The notes under the pieces: generated by a model
Database searches by the model: none
What the model saw: only the letters and a program-made list of their open reading frames with translations
What the model was told of the DNA's origin: nothing
From: Candidatus Poseidoniales archaeon
Lineage (GTDB): Archaea > Thermoplasmatota > Poseidoniia > Poseidoniales > Thalassarchaeaceae
Length of the DNA stretch: 6,683 nt
Reading direction: 5' to 3'
NCBI GenBank assembly: GCA_022447885.1
Contig: JAKUTA010000067.1
Location: 1-6,683, forward strand
Part shown: piece by piece, positions 1 to 5,203 of the stretch
Layout: each line of letters opens with the position of its first letter
Position numbering within the stretch: the stretch's first letter is position 1
Made by a program: the position numbers and the translations under genes

Positions 1-213
1 CACCTTGTCGAGGCGGACATGGTATCTTCCGACGGCTCGGACATGTCCGCATACGAACCGGTCGATGTCCCGGTCGGGAGCGATGACGACGAAGAACCCA
101 CCCCCCCGGAGATGAGGCGGATGAAGAAGGCGGAACTGGTGGCGCTCGCACGTGGCAGGGGGCTGCCGGTGAGCGGCACCAAGGCGGATCTGCTCGAACG
201 TCTGGATGGCTGA
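1..213 (+). CDS. C-terminal end of a SAP-domain protein (5' partial)
   Basis: The reading frame is open to the first base of the window, so this is probably the tail of a longer protein; a start at the ATG at 19 would give a 64-residue protein. After a Ser/Asp-rich and acidic, proline-containing linker (including a DDDEE run), the last 30 or so residues form a SAP motif: a helix with the pattern KKAELVALARGRGLP, then SGTKADLLERL. This matches the SAP consensus of helix, Gly-Leu-Pro turn, Ser-Gly-x-Lys, and Leu-rich second helix. SAP motifs bind DNA or RNA and are often appended to the end of larger nuclear or archaeal proteins. The main domain lies outside the window, so the full function cannot be given. 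The motif is clear; whether the gene starts here or upstream is not settled, though a bare acidic linker plus SAP argues for a longer protein. Confidence 0.7.
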   Translation, partial: HLVEADMVSSDGSDMSAYEPVDVPVGSDDDEEPTPPEMRRMKKAELVALARGRGLPVSGTKADLLERLDG

Positions 214-270
214 CCGCAGCGCCACACTCGTTACCATAGATGGGGAATGGGCCGCATGGCTGCGTCAGCC

Positions 271-275
271 TGTTA
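271..275 (+). promoter_or_regulatory. Weak TATA-like box ahead of the PKD lipoprotein
   Basis: A TTAAA stretch sits in otherwise GC-rich DNA about 28 nt before the ATG at 301. If used, transcription would begin close to that ATG and the mRNA would be nearly leaderless, which favours 301 over the ATG at 280. Short and weak on sequence alone. Confidence 0.3.
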
Positions 276-279
276 AACG

Positions 280-1473
280 ATGGTTCTGGCTACCCGTTCC
301 ATGACGAAGGGCGTCCGCTCGATGCTGGCTTGCTTCCTGCTGGCCAGCCTGCTGCTCTCTGGGTGCACCAGCGTCATCGGCCCTCCCGCCCCGACAGCCC
401 GCCTGTCGGTGGATGTGGACAGCATCCACGCGGGCGAGGCGGTGAACTTCGACGCCCGCGAGTCATCCACCCCCGACGCCACGGTGATCGTCGAGTTCCT
501 GTGGGACTTCGGTGACGGCAGCACCCATGCGAGCACCCAGGGCCTCACCACCCACGTCTACGAAGAACTGGGCACGTACGAAGCCAGCGTGCAGGTGAGC
601 AATGACCAGGGTGGCGCCGATCTCGCTCGTTGGACGATTCACGTCAACGGCTATCCCCACATCTCGCTGGCGATGCCGACGACGGCCAAGGTGAGCGATC
701 TGGTCACTCTCGACGCCTCCTCCTCAGCCGACCCTGAGGGAGGAGTGCTCGCGTTCGCGTGGGACCTCAACTGGAGCGCGGACAGCGATCTTGACGGCGA
801 CACCGAGAACGATGTCGATTCGACGGAGACGAGCGTCAGCCTGCTGCTGAACAGTTCGGGGAAGCGCAGCGGTTCGGTGACTGTCACAGATGACCAGGGT
901 GCGAGCATCACCCGGCTGTGGAGCATCGACGTGTACACGCGCACATGGAAGGTGGTCTGGGAGGAGCGCCGCATCAACTTCAACTGGTCAGGATATCTCA
1001 AACAAGGGGAGACCTGGGCGGAGTCACACGTTCCGGGAACAGATGGTCGGCTGCTGGCTGTGAACGCCACGCTCACGCTGGAGATGGATCTGCTGCCGGG
1101 CACCCAGCCACAGGACAACTTCACCCTCGGCATCACCGTTCCCGGCAGTGGCTGGACCGATGAGGCGCAGACCGGTCAGGAAGACGAAGACTTCACCAAA
1201 CCGGCGACCGCCTATATCGAGCGTGAGGGGATGAATCCCCGTCCGGTCGGTGAACAGGTCTTCAGCGCCGACCACGTCGACGAGCTGCGGGAGCAGTTGC
1301 TCGCCGAGGCGGGTGCCAGGTTCGGACAGGGAGAGTGGGTCTGGTCGGTGCGCGCCGATGATGCCGACCCGGACTTCCTCGTCGATGGCTTCGACCCGGA
1401 CGAGGGCAACGACTGGGACCTCACGGTGGAGTTCATCGTACTCGTGCCGCGTGTCAGCGAACTGTCGGTGTGA
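280..1473 (+). CDS. Secreted lipoprotein with two PKD-like domains
   Basis: The longest reading is 397 residues. A hydrophobic segment at about 16-27 ends in a lipobox, LSGC, with the lipidated cysteine at residue 29, so the mature protein is probably anchored on the outer face of the membrane. Residues about 40-124 form a PKD domain with the diagnostic WDFGDG at 75-80 and the Y-E-LGTY-x-A-S-V-x-V strand pair. Residues about 126-218 form a second PKD-like domain; it lacks WDFGDG and instead carries WDLNW followed by an acidic loop, DSDLDGDTENDVDS (168-181), that looks like a Ca2+ site. The last 180 residues have no membrane segment and no domain I recognise; they are acidic and rich in beta-type sequence. 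PKD domains usually mediate extracellular binding. The ATG at 301 (residue 8, giving MTKGVR before the hydrophobic core) makes a neater signal peptide, and a TTAAA lies about 28 nt before it; no Shine-Dalgarno site is evident for either start. Confidence 0.88.
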   Translation: MVLATRSMTKGVRSMLACFLLASLLLSGCTSVIGPPAPTARLSVDVDSIHAGEAVNFDARESSTPDATVIVEFLWDFGDGSTHASTQGLTTHVYEELGTYEASVQVSNDQGGADLARWTIHVNGYPHISLAMPTTAKVSDLVTLDASSSADPEGGVLAFAWDLNWSADSDLDGDTENDVDSTETSVSLLLNSSGKRSGSVTVTDDQGASITRLWSIDVYTRTWKVVWEERRINFNWSGYLKQGETWAESHVPGTDGRLLAVNATLTLEMDLLPGTQPQDNFTLGITVPGSGWTDEAQTGQEDEDFTKPATAYIEREGMNPRPVGEQVFSADHVDELREQLLAEAGARFGQGEWVWSVRADDADPDFLVDGFDPDEGNDWDLTVEFIVLVPRVSELSV

Positions 1474-1546
1474 ACCCGCGGACGGTGAGGGAGTTGGCGC
1501 GAGCGAATGTTGTTATCACCTCAAGCGGTGGCGGCGGTTGAATCCC

Positions 1547-1894
1547 ATGGTCGCGTCGATGGAGATTACCAAGGTGACCGCGCGAGACAGGGTGGTCATC
1601 GACCTGAATGTATGGATGGATGATCCCAATGACCACGATTTCCAGCCGCGCGTTCATCTCGACGGCTCGTTGCTGACCATCACCAACGAGGGGTATGCGG
1701 ACACGTTCACCACCAAAGAGCTCGATGATGACACCGTTGAAGCGTGTGAGCGGGACCGCAGGGTCGAGTTGCGCGTCAAGTTCCAGGTGGAGGGCATGCA
1801 CGGCACGTTGCTGCACTCGAATCCGATCCCGGCGGATGGCAAGGGGAAGAAGCTGGCCGAGCCCCGCTGGAAGACCGTCGTGCCGATTCTCTGA
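1547..1894 (+). CDS. Small soluble protein of unknown function
   Basis: A 115-residue protein without signal peptide or membrane segment. It is rich in alternating hydrophobic/charged stretches typical of beta strands (for example RDRVVIDLNVWMD at 14-26 and RRVELRVKFQVEG at 71-83), with an acidic middle segment (ELDDDTVEACERD, 58-70) and a basic GKGKKLAEPRWK near the end. I do not recognise the family. The start is not certain: ATG at 1547 follows a GGTGGCGGCGG run about 8-18 nt upstream, and a second ATG lies at 1559. The frame is open upstream to 1250, but that part overlaps the lipoprotein gene in another frame and does not look coding. It lies 73 nt after the lipoprotein gene on the same strand and could be co-transcribed. 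A strong hairpin follows 8 nt after its stop codon. Confidence 0.72.
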   Translation: MVASMEITKVTARDRVVIDLNVWMDDPNDHDFQPRVHLDGSLLTITNEGYADTFTTKELDDDTVEACERDRRVELRVKFQVEGMHGTLLHSNPIPADGKGKKLAEPRWKTVVPIL

Positions 1895-1901
1895 CCTCAT
1901 C

Positions 1902-1920
1902 TGCCGGGGGGTCCCCGGCA
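1902..1920 (+). repeat. Perfect GC-rich hairpin after the small soluble gene
   Basis: TGCCGGGG (1902-1909) pairs perfectly with CCCCGGCA (1913-1920) across a GGT loop, an 8-bp stem. It sits just after the stop at 1892-1894. No T-tract follows, so it is not a classical intrinsic terminator; it may still mark or protect an mRNA 3' end. Function is inference. Confidence 0.5.
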
Positions 1921-1953
1921 CTCCCACCCTGCGTTGATATCCCCCCGGCGGAC

Positions 1954-1978
1954 CAGTATAGTATGATGTCATACACTG
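1954..1978 (+). promoter_or_regulatory. Inverted repeat with TATA-like box at the start of the winged-helix gene
   Basis: GTATGA (1961-1966) and TCATAC (1969-1974) are perfect inverted repeats around a TG centre, flanked by CAGT (1954-1957) and ACTG (1975-1978), which are also complementary but offset by three bases. A TATA-like AGTATAGTA (1955-1963) lies in the left half. The element covers two ATG codons (1963, 1966) of the following gene. A palindrome over a TATA box is what an archaeal repressor operator looks like, and the gene downstream encodes a probable DNA-binding protein, so autoregulation is a reasonable guess but only that. Confidence 0.4.
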
Positions 1979-2217
1979 TAGGCAGTCAGAAGTTGGCGCG
2001 GTTCATGCGCCTGAAAACCGAAATATTGGATTACGTGCGAACGAATCCGAAATGCACGGCGGCGGACATCGTCGCTTCGCTGTGCAACGACCGCAAGATG
2101 AAGAATCACGGACTGACCCCGCGCAAGGTCGGTTTCTTCATTCCCAGGCATTGCAAGGAGATCCGCTGGGAACAGGATCGCATGACCGGCAAGCGAGTCT
2201 ACGCGCTCGCCTGCTGA
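1963..2217 (+). CDS. Small winged-helix DNA-binding-like protein
   Basis: 84 residues from the first ATG, rich in Lys/Arg. From residue 15 on it reads as a compact winged-helix fold: helix 1 (LKTEILDYVRTNP, 17-29), helix 2 (TAADIVASL, 32-40), a probable recognition helix (LTPRKVGFFIPRHC, 51-64) and a beta wing (IRWEQDRMTGKRVYAL, 67-82). It likely binds DNA, perhaps as a transcription regulator; no partner or ligand domain is present. The start is ambiguous. ATG at 1963 has a TTGATATCC about 25 nt before it and could be leaderless. If the TATA-like box at 1955-1963 is the real one, transcription would start near 1985 and the ATG at 2005 would give a 70-residue protein that contains the whole fold. 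It stands alone between two hairpins with no evident operon partner. Family assignment is by pattern only. Confidence 0.72.
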   Translation: MMSYTVGSQKLARFMRLKTEILDYVRTNPKCTAADIVASLCNDRKMKNHGLTPRKVGFFIPRHCKEIRWEQDRMTGKRVYALAC

Positions 2218-2249
2218 ACACACAGGACTCACAACAACCCCCGCTCCCT

Positions 2250-2277
2250 CCGGCCGCCGTCTCCTATGGGCGGTCGG
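2250..2277 (+). repeat. GC hairpin downstream of the winged-helix gene
   Basis: CCGGCCGCC (2250-2258) pairs with GGCGGTCGG (2269-2277) across a 10-nt loop; eight Watson-Crick pairs and one G-T wobble. It lies 33 nt after the stop codon and 30 nt before the tRNA promoter, so it could be a transcript end structure. No clear T-tract follows. Confidence 0.4.
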
Positions 2278-2306
2278 TGTGGAGCACACTTCTCTGCTGC
2301 CGTCGG

Positions 2307-2315
2307 GATTAAATC
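2307..2315 (+). promoter_or_regulatory. TATA box of the tRNA-Arg(GCG) gene
   Basis: GATTAAATC is an isolated AT-rich patch in GC-rich DNA, centred about 29 nt before the 5' end of the mature tRNA. Spacing and composition fit an archaeal TATA element bound by TBP, with transcription starting a few bases upstream of the tRNA. Confidence 0.6.
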
Positions 2316-2339
2316 ACCCTCTCCGCACGGCGCATCCAA

Positions 2340-2413
2340 GGTCCCTTGGGGTAGCTTGGATATCCTTCATCCCTGCGGAGGATGAGACCCGTGTTCAAAT
2401 CGCGGAGGGACCG
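2340..2413 (+). tRNA. tRNA-Arg (anticodon GCG)
   Basis: Acceptor stem GGTCCCT (2340-2346) pairs fully with AGGGACC (2406-2412); discriminator G2413. T8-G9, then a D arm with G10-T25, G11-C24 and G12-C23, and the invariant GG at 2358-2359. Anticodon stem CATCC/GGATG (2368-2372, 2380-2384) closes loop CTGCGGA, so U33 is present and the anticodon is GCG at 2375-2377, reading CGC and CGU. Variable loop AGAC; T stem CCGTG/CGCGG with loop TTCAAAT. No intron. CCA is not encoded (CTC follows). A TATA-like box precedes it at the proper distance. Its T arm is the same as that of the tRNA-Arg at 3063 apart from one loop base. Confidence 0.93.
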
Positions 2414-2482
2414 CTCTTCGACGGACTGTACCTCCCCTGATGAGGTTGGGCAATCTTCAAGGCGCTCTGGACGGGGTTGCAT

Positions 2483-2992
2483 ATGGGGAAGTCCTTGTCA
2501 CGATGGAAGCGTCAGGTCGGCAGGGCCGGGTTGTTCGGGGGTCCGCTGCTGATACTGCTGACCGTGCTGAACGTCTCCCATGGACTCGGCGCTGGCACAC
2601 CGCGTACCAAGTTCTACCTCCTCCCGTTCCTGAAGGATCTGTCGGGGAATCCGCTTGGGCGGGCCGTCTGGGATGATGTGGGCATCTGGAGTGCACAGGA
2701 CAACCTGATCGTGCTGCTCTCACTGCTCGCAACGGTCTGTGGTTTGATGCTCGTGCAGCGCGGGCGGCTGATGAGCCTGGACGAGTTGCTGAAGTTGACC
2801 GGTGGGAAGCACAGCATCAAGGGAGGTCAGACGAGGACCCTGCGCATCGGCATGGAGGTGAAGACGCCCGGGGGGCTGACAGGGGTGATCGAGCACATCA
2901 ACCCGGAGCGGGTGCGGGTACGCTCGGGAAGGGTGTCTGTGCACCTCGACAAAGAGGAACTCGAGGCCAGTATCAAGGAGAAGGACGACTGA
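2483..2992 (+). CDS. Two-TM membrane protein with YajC-like C-terminal domain
   Basis: 169 residues from ATG 2483; a TTG two codons upstream (2477) is possible but less likely. A basic N-terminus (KSLSRWKRQVGR) precedes a first membrane segment at about 16-32; a second lies at about 74-92, with a short extracytoplasmic stretch between. After a Lys-rich linker, residues 119-163 form a small beta domain: LRIGMEVKTPGGLTGVIEHI and then RVRVRSGRVSVHLDKEELEASI. The pattern G-x-E-V-x-T-x-G-G-L-x-G, then beta strands ending in an acidic/hydrophobic helix start, closely follows bacterial YajC, the SecDF accessory subunit (compare its GDEVLTNGGLVGRV). YajC has one TM and about 110 residues, so this is longer with an extra TM, and YajC is not a standard archaeal protein. 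A role in Sec export is therefore inference; an unrelated small beta-barrel domain is the alternative. The gene lies between two tRNA-Arg genes, 69 nt after the first. Confidence 0.78.
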   Translation: MGKSLSRWKRQVGRAGLFGGPLLILLTVLNVSHGLGAGTPRTKFYLLPFLKDLSGNPLGRAVWDDVGIWSAQDNLIVLLSLLATVCGLMLVQRGRLMSLDELLKLTGGKHSIKGGQTRTLRIGMEVKTPGGLTGVIEHINPERVRVRSGRVSVHLDKEELEASIKEKDD

Positions 2993-3062
2993 CAGTCAGA
3001 TCACCTCGGGCAAGCCCCGGCTCCGAGTGGTTCAAGTCGCTGTGTCATTTGGAAAGGCCACT

Positions 3063-3136
3063 GGACCTGTGGTGTAGCCTGGATATCACTCTAGCCTCCG
3101 GAGCTGGAAACCCGTGTTCGAATCGCGGCAGGTCCG
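3063..3136 (+). tRNA. tRNA-Arg (anticodon CCG)
   Basis: Acceptor GGACCTG (3063-3069) pairs fully with CAGGTCC (3129-3135); discriminator G3136. T8-G9; D stem G10-C25, T11-A24, G12-C23; GG at 3081-3082. Anticodon stem CTAGC/GCTGG (one G-T pair) closes loop CTCCGGA, giving anticodon CCG at 3098-3100, reading CGG. Variable loop AAAC; T stem CCGTG/CGCGG, loop TTCGAAT. No intron. The bases after the discriminator happen to read CCA (3137-3139), unlike the other tRNA-Arg. No convincing TATA box is seen 25-30 nt upstream, so it may be read through from the YajC-like gene 70 nt before. Confidence 0.93.
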
Positions 3137-3182
3137 CCACGTCCCTCACAGCGTTCAAGCACCTGATGCCTGACACGGTAGC

Positions 3183-3596
3183 ATGGCATTCACGGCCACG
3201 CGCCGGGTCGACTTCCCGATGCTCGACCTGGCAGGTAGCGTCTACTACCCCCAGTACTGGGACCTCGCGCACAGGTTCTACGAGGAATCGTGGGAGCATT
3301 CCTGTGGGATGCACTACGACGTGATCCTGAACGAGCACAGGATCGGCTTCCCGCTCGTCCACAGCGATGCGCAGTTCCTCAACCCGCTGAGTTACGGCGA
3401 TACCGTCCACTGCACCATCACCGTGCCGAGGATCGGAAACACATCGATATCATGGCGCTACGAGTTCCGCAATCAGGACGACGTGCTGTGCTGGACCTCG
3501 GACCAGGTCACGGTCTGCGTCGACATGAATGATGTCAAACAGAAGATCCCGGTCCCCGACTGGATGCGTGAGGGACTCGCGAAACTAGCACCATGA
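3183..3596 (+). CDS. Hotdog-fold acyl-CoA thioesterase, 4HBT/YbgC-like
   Basis: 137 residues, the usual length for a single hotdog domain. The N-terminal motif is RRVDFPMLDLAGSVYYPQYW, which matches the family signature (D-x-D-x-x-G-x-V-Y-[FY]-x-x-Y): Asp15 is in the position of the catalytic aspartate of 4-hydroxybenzoyl-CoA thioesterase, followed by Gly18, Val20, Tyr21-Tyr22 and Tyr25. The long central helix follows (WDLAHRFYEESWE, 26-38). The middle and C-terminal strands are typical (GFPLVHSDAQFLNPLSYGDTV, then ISWRYEFRNQDDVLCWTSDQVTVCVD), including the common x-x-A-x-[FY]-x-x-P-x-x-x-G-D block. It should hydrolyse an acyl- or aroyl-CoA ester in the cytoplasm, probably as a dimer or tetramer; the substrate cannot be told. 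The first aspartate of the signature is replaced by Met13. It starts 46 nt after the tRNA-Arg(CCG) with no clear Shine-Dalgarno site. Confidence 0.87.
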   Translation: MAFTATRRVDFPMLDLAGSVYYPQYWDLAHRFYEESWEHSCGMHYDVILNEHRIGFPLVHSDAQFLNPLSYGDTVHCTITVPRIGNTSISWRYEFRNQDDVLCWTSDQVTVCVDMNDVKQKIPVPDWMREGLAKLAP

Positions 3597-3632
3597 GCGA
3601 GGATTGAAGGGCTGGAAGCAGGTGGTGGATGC

Positions 3633-4244
3633 ATGGATACCGGAATGCCTGCTGACGTGTTCAGCAACGAGCCGGTGATGCCGAAGATCCCCATCAAGCC
3701 GAACAACGCCATCCCGGTGACCATCGGCATCATCATCATTCTCGGATCTCTGTTGGTGCTGGTGATCGGCGCCGGTGAACTCTACACTCATCAGAATGAA
3801 CGCACTGACGAGTACTACGAAAGTCTCGCATCTGGTTTCAATCAGGTGGGAATCGAGACCAACGCGAGCGAGGTGCGGGAATGGGACCAAGCGTACCAAG
3901 ATGTCAACTACCACCTGTGGATGGGAATGGCAACGCTGCTTCCAGGCGTAGGATTGCTCGCCTCTGGAATCATGCTCTGCATGCGCCGCCGGCTCGGTGT
4001 CTGGGTCGGCGTCGGCGCAGCTGGATTCTATGTCCTGGTGGGTGTCATCCTGAACACGGTGTGGGCATCATCGATCGAGAATGACGTCGGCATCAGCATG
4101 GAGACTCCGTTCGCGACGGCTGAACTTGCCATCGGCATCATCTGTTCGCTGGTCTGCCTCTTGCTGCCCTTCATCCCGTTGTTCGTCGCCGCGGGCAACT
4201 CCGCCCTGCTCCCTCGTCAGGAAACTGGCTCTGAGGAGGAGTGA
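3633..4244 (+). CDS. Four-TM membrane protein of unknown function
   Basis: 203 residues with four predicted membrane segments: about 28-50 (IPVTIGIIIILGSLLVLVIG), 96-117, 122-144 and 164-187. Arg118-120 between segments 2 and 3, and Lys18/Lys22 before segment 1, place both ends and the middle loop in the cytoplasm. The 45-residue loop 51-95 is then outside; it is acidic, Tyr-rich and has one possible N-glycosylation site (NAS, 77-79). The tail ends in EEE. I do not recognise the family, though small four-TM proteins with this layout are common in archaea. Start: ATG 3633 has GGTGGT at 3621-3626 (6-nt spacing); an out-of-frame ATG lies at 3629 and later in-frame ATGs at 3645 and 3678. It is 36 nt after the thioesterase on the same strand. 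Its stop codon directly abuts the stop of the opposing pentapeptide gene. Confidence 0.78.
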   Translation: MDTGMPADVFSNEPVMPKIPIKPNNAIPVTIGIIIILGSLLVLVIGAGELYTHQNERTDEYYESLASGFNQVGIETNASEVREWDQAYQDVNYHLWMGMATLLPGVGLLASGIMLCMRRRLGVWVGVGAAGFYVLVGVILNTVWASSIENDVGISMETPFATAELAIGIICSLVCLLLPFIPLFVAAGNSALLPRQETGSEEE

Positions 4245-4679
4245 TCATTCACTCTCGGTGATTTCGTTCTCGGCGCGCGGCCACTTCTTCGCGAGCGCCT
4301 TGGCGAGGCTGTCATCGAGGCGTGCGTTCCACCAGTCGGCGTCTCTCCAGATGGCGTAGCGACCGCGGATGCCGCGCATGTCCGCCCCCTCCAGTTTCGC
4401 CCCCTGCATGTTCGACATGCTGAGTTTCGCTCGCAACAGACGGGCTCCGCGCAGGTCGGCGCCGTCGAGCGCCGCCTTGTTCAGGTTCACATCGAGCAGA
4501 GAGGCATCCCTGAGGTCCGCACCGGAGAGATTCGCTCCTGTGAGGTCGGAGCCGTCGAGTATCGCCCGTCGGAGATCGGCGCCGCGGAGGTTCACGCCCC
4601 TGAGGTCCTCGCCGCGATGCGAACTGAACGACCAGTCAACACGCGCTTCATCGGCCTCGTCGGCCATCCTGTCGTTCAC
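4245..4679 (-). CDS. Pentapeptide-repeat protein
   Basis: 144 residues. From residue 24 to 103 there are 16 consecutive five-residue units of the A(D/N)Lxx type (EDLRG, VNLRG, ADLRR, ... SDLTG, ANLSG, ADLRD, ... AKLEG, ADMRG), followed by about four degenerate ones to residue 123 (including AIWRD, ADWWN, ARLDD). This predicts a right-handed quadrilateral beta helix of four to five coils. The 23-residue head is acidic and the tail (KALAKKWPRAENEITESE) is charged. No signal peptide or TM, so it should be cytoplasmic. Some family members (Qnr, MfpA) mimic DNA and bind gyrase, but most have no known function and nothing here specifies one. Translation begins at GTG, overlapping the upstream stop as GTGA; ATG at codon 5 is an alternative. 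Translational coupling to the winged-helix gene is likely. Confidence 0.9.
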   Translation of the reverse strand: MNDRMADEADEARVDWSFSSHRGEDLRGVNLRGADLRRAILDGSDLTGANLSGADLRDASLLDVNLNKAALDGADLRGARLLRAKLSMSNMQGAKLEGADMRGIRGRYAIWRDADWWNARLDDSLAKALAKKWPRAENEITESE

Positions 4680-5203
4680 TCCCGTGAGCGTTTATCGAGG
4701 TGGGCACGGCCTTCGGTGGTCAGAACCGCGTAGCGATTCTTGTTGTTGCCATCCCCGACTGGGAAGGCGAGCAGGCCGCGTTCGCGCAGGCGGTTGAGAT
4801 AGAGGCTGAGGTTTCCCGGTGATTCGATTCCCGCATCGGTGAACAGACCATTGATGACCCGAGGGGGAGAGTCCTCCGTGCCTTCCACTTCGCGCAGGTA
4901 CTGTATCGCCGCCAGCACCTGATCGGGTTTGCGCGTGAGGTTGTTGTACTCGCACAGTGCCCTGAACGAACTGCCTCGTTCCGGGAGTCCTGATTCGCGT
5001 GCGGCTTCACGCGCGGCTTCGATGGCTGCTTCACGCGCCCCGCGGATGCTTGCCAGGGCAGTCGACCAGACATCCTGCTCCATCTGGGTCAGCATTCGAG
5101 AGTCGACTTCCTTCGCCGTTCCAGTCAGGTCGACGTCCACATCGCCGACGCGAATCTGGATTCGGCTTTCCACCGCACTGCTGCTCCCATCCACCGTCAC
5201 CAC
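4676..5203 (-). CDS. Protein with C-terminal winged-helix-like domain, first gene of the pentapeptide operon
   Basis: 175 residues from the outermost GTG. Three parts are visible. Residues 12-30 are beta type (ESRIQIRVGDVDVDLTGTA). Residues 34-72 are a long amphipathic, Ala/Glu/Arg-rich helix (MEQDVWSTALASIRGAREA, then AIEAAREAARE) that may be a coiled coil for dimerisation. Residues 92-172 look like a winged helix: KPDQVLAAIQYLREVEG, then VINGLFTDAGI, a probable recognition helix NLSLYLNRLRERGLLAF, and a wing with NKNRYAVLTTEGRAHLD. The last part is the usual pattern of archaeal MarR/PadR-type C-termini, but I cannot assign a family. It may regulate its own operon or act with the pentapeptide protein. 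Start choice: GTG codons at 5203, 5200 and 5194; AGAGGG lies just before 5203, and the TATA box about 30 nt upstream puts transcription near the start codon. No ATG is available until residue 37. Confidence 0.8.
   Translation of the reverse strand: MVTVDGSSSAVESRIQIRVGDVDVDLTGTAKEVDSRMLTQMEQDVWSTALASIRGAREAAIEAAREAARESGLPERGSSFRALCEYNNLTRKPDQVLAAIQYLREVEGTEDSPPRVINGLFTDAGIESPGNLSLYLNRLRERGLLAFPVGDGNNKNRYAVLTTEGRAHLDKRSRE

Noticed and set aside
651..1136. 161-codon open frame on the - strand inside the PKD lipoprotein gene
   Set aside because: It is antisense to a gene with clear domains, and its translation is Ser/Arg-rich low-information sequence typical of shadow frames in GC-rich DNA.
1902..1920. 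Classical intrinsic terminator
   Set aside because: The hairpin is strong but no T-tract follows, so only a hairpin is claimed.
1454..1972. 172-codon - strand frame opposite the small soluble gene
   Set aside because: The translation is Pro/Arg/Gly-rich and without domain pattern, while the + strand frame has balanced composition and GC-rich third positions.
3005..3027. CTCGG/CCGAG inverted repeat before tRNA-Arg(CCG)
   Set aside because: The arms are only five bases with a long GC-rich loop, which is expected by chance here.
4245..4679. Periodic 15-base similarity that could be taken for a DNA repeat array
   Set aside because: The period is explained by pentapeptide codons; there are no identical repeats with unique spacers, so it is not CRISPR.
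4369..4797. 142-codon + strand frame antisense to the pentapeptide gene
   Set aside because: Its Arg/Ser/Ala-Pro repeats are simply the mirror of the pentapeptide codons, and it spans the junction of two genes on the other strand.
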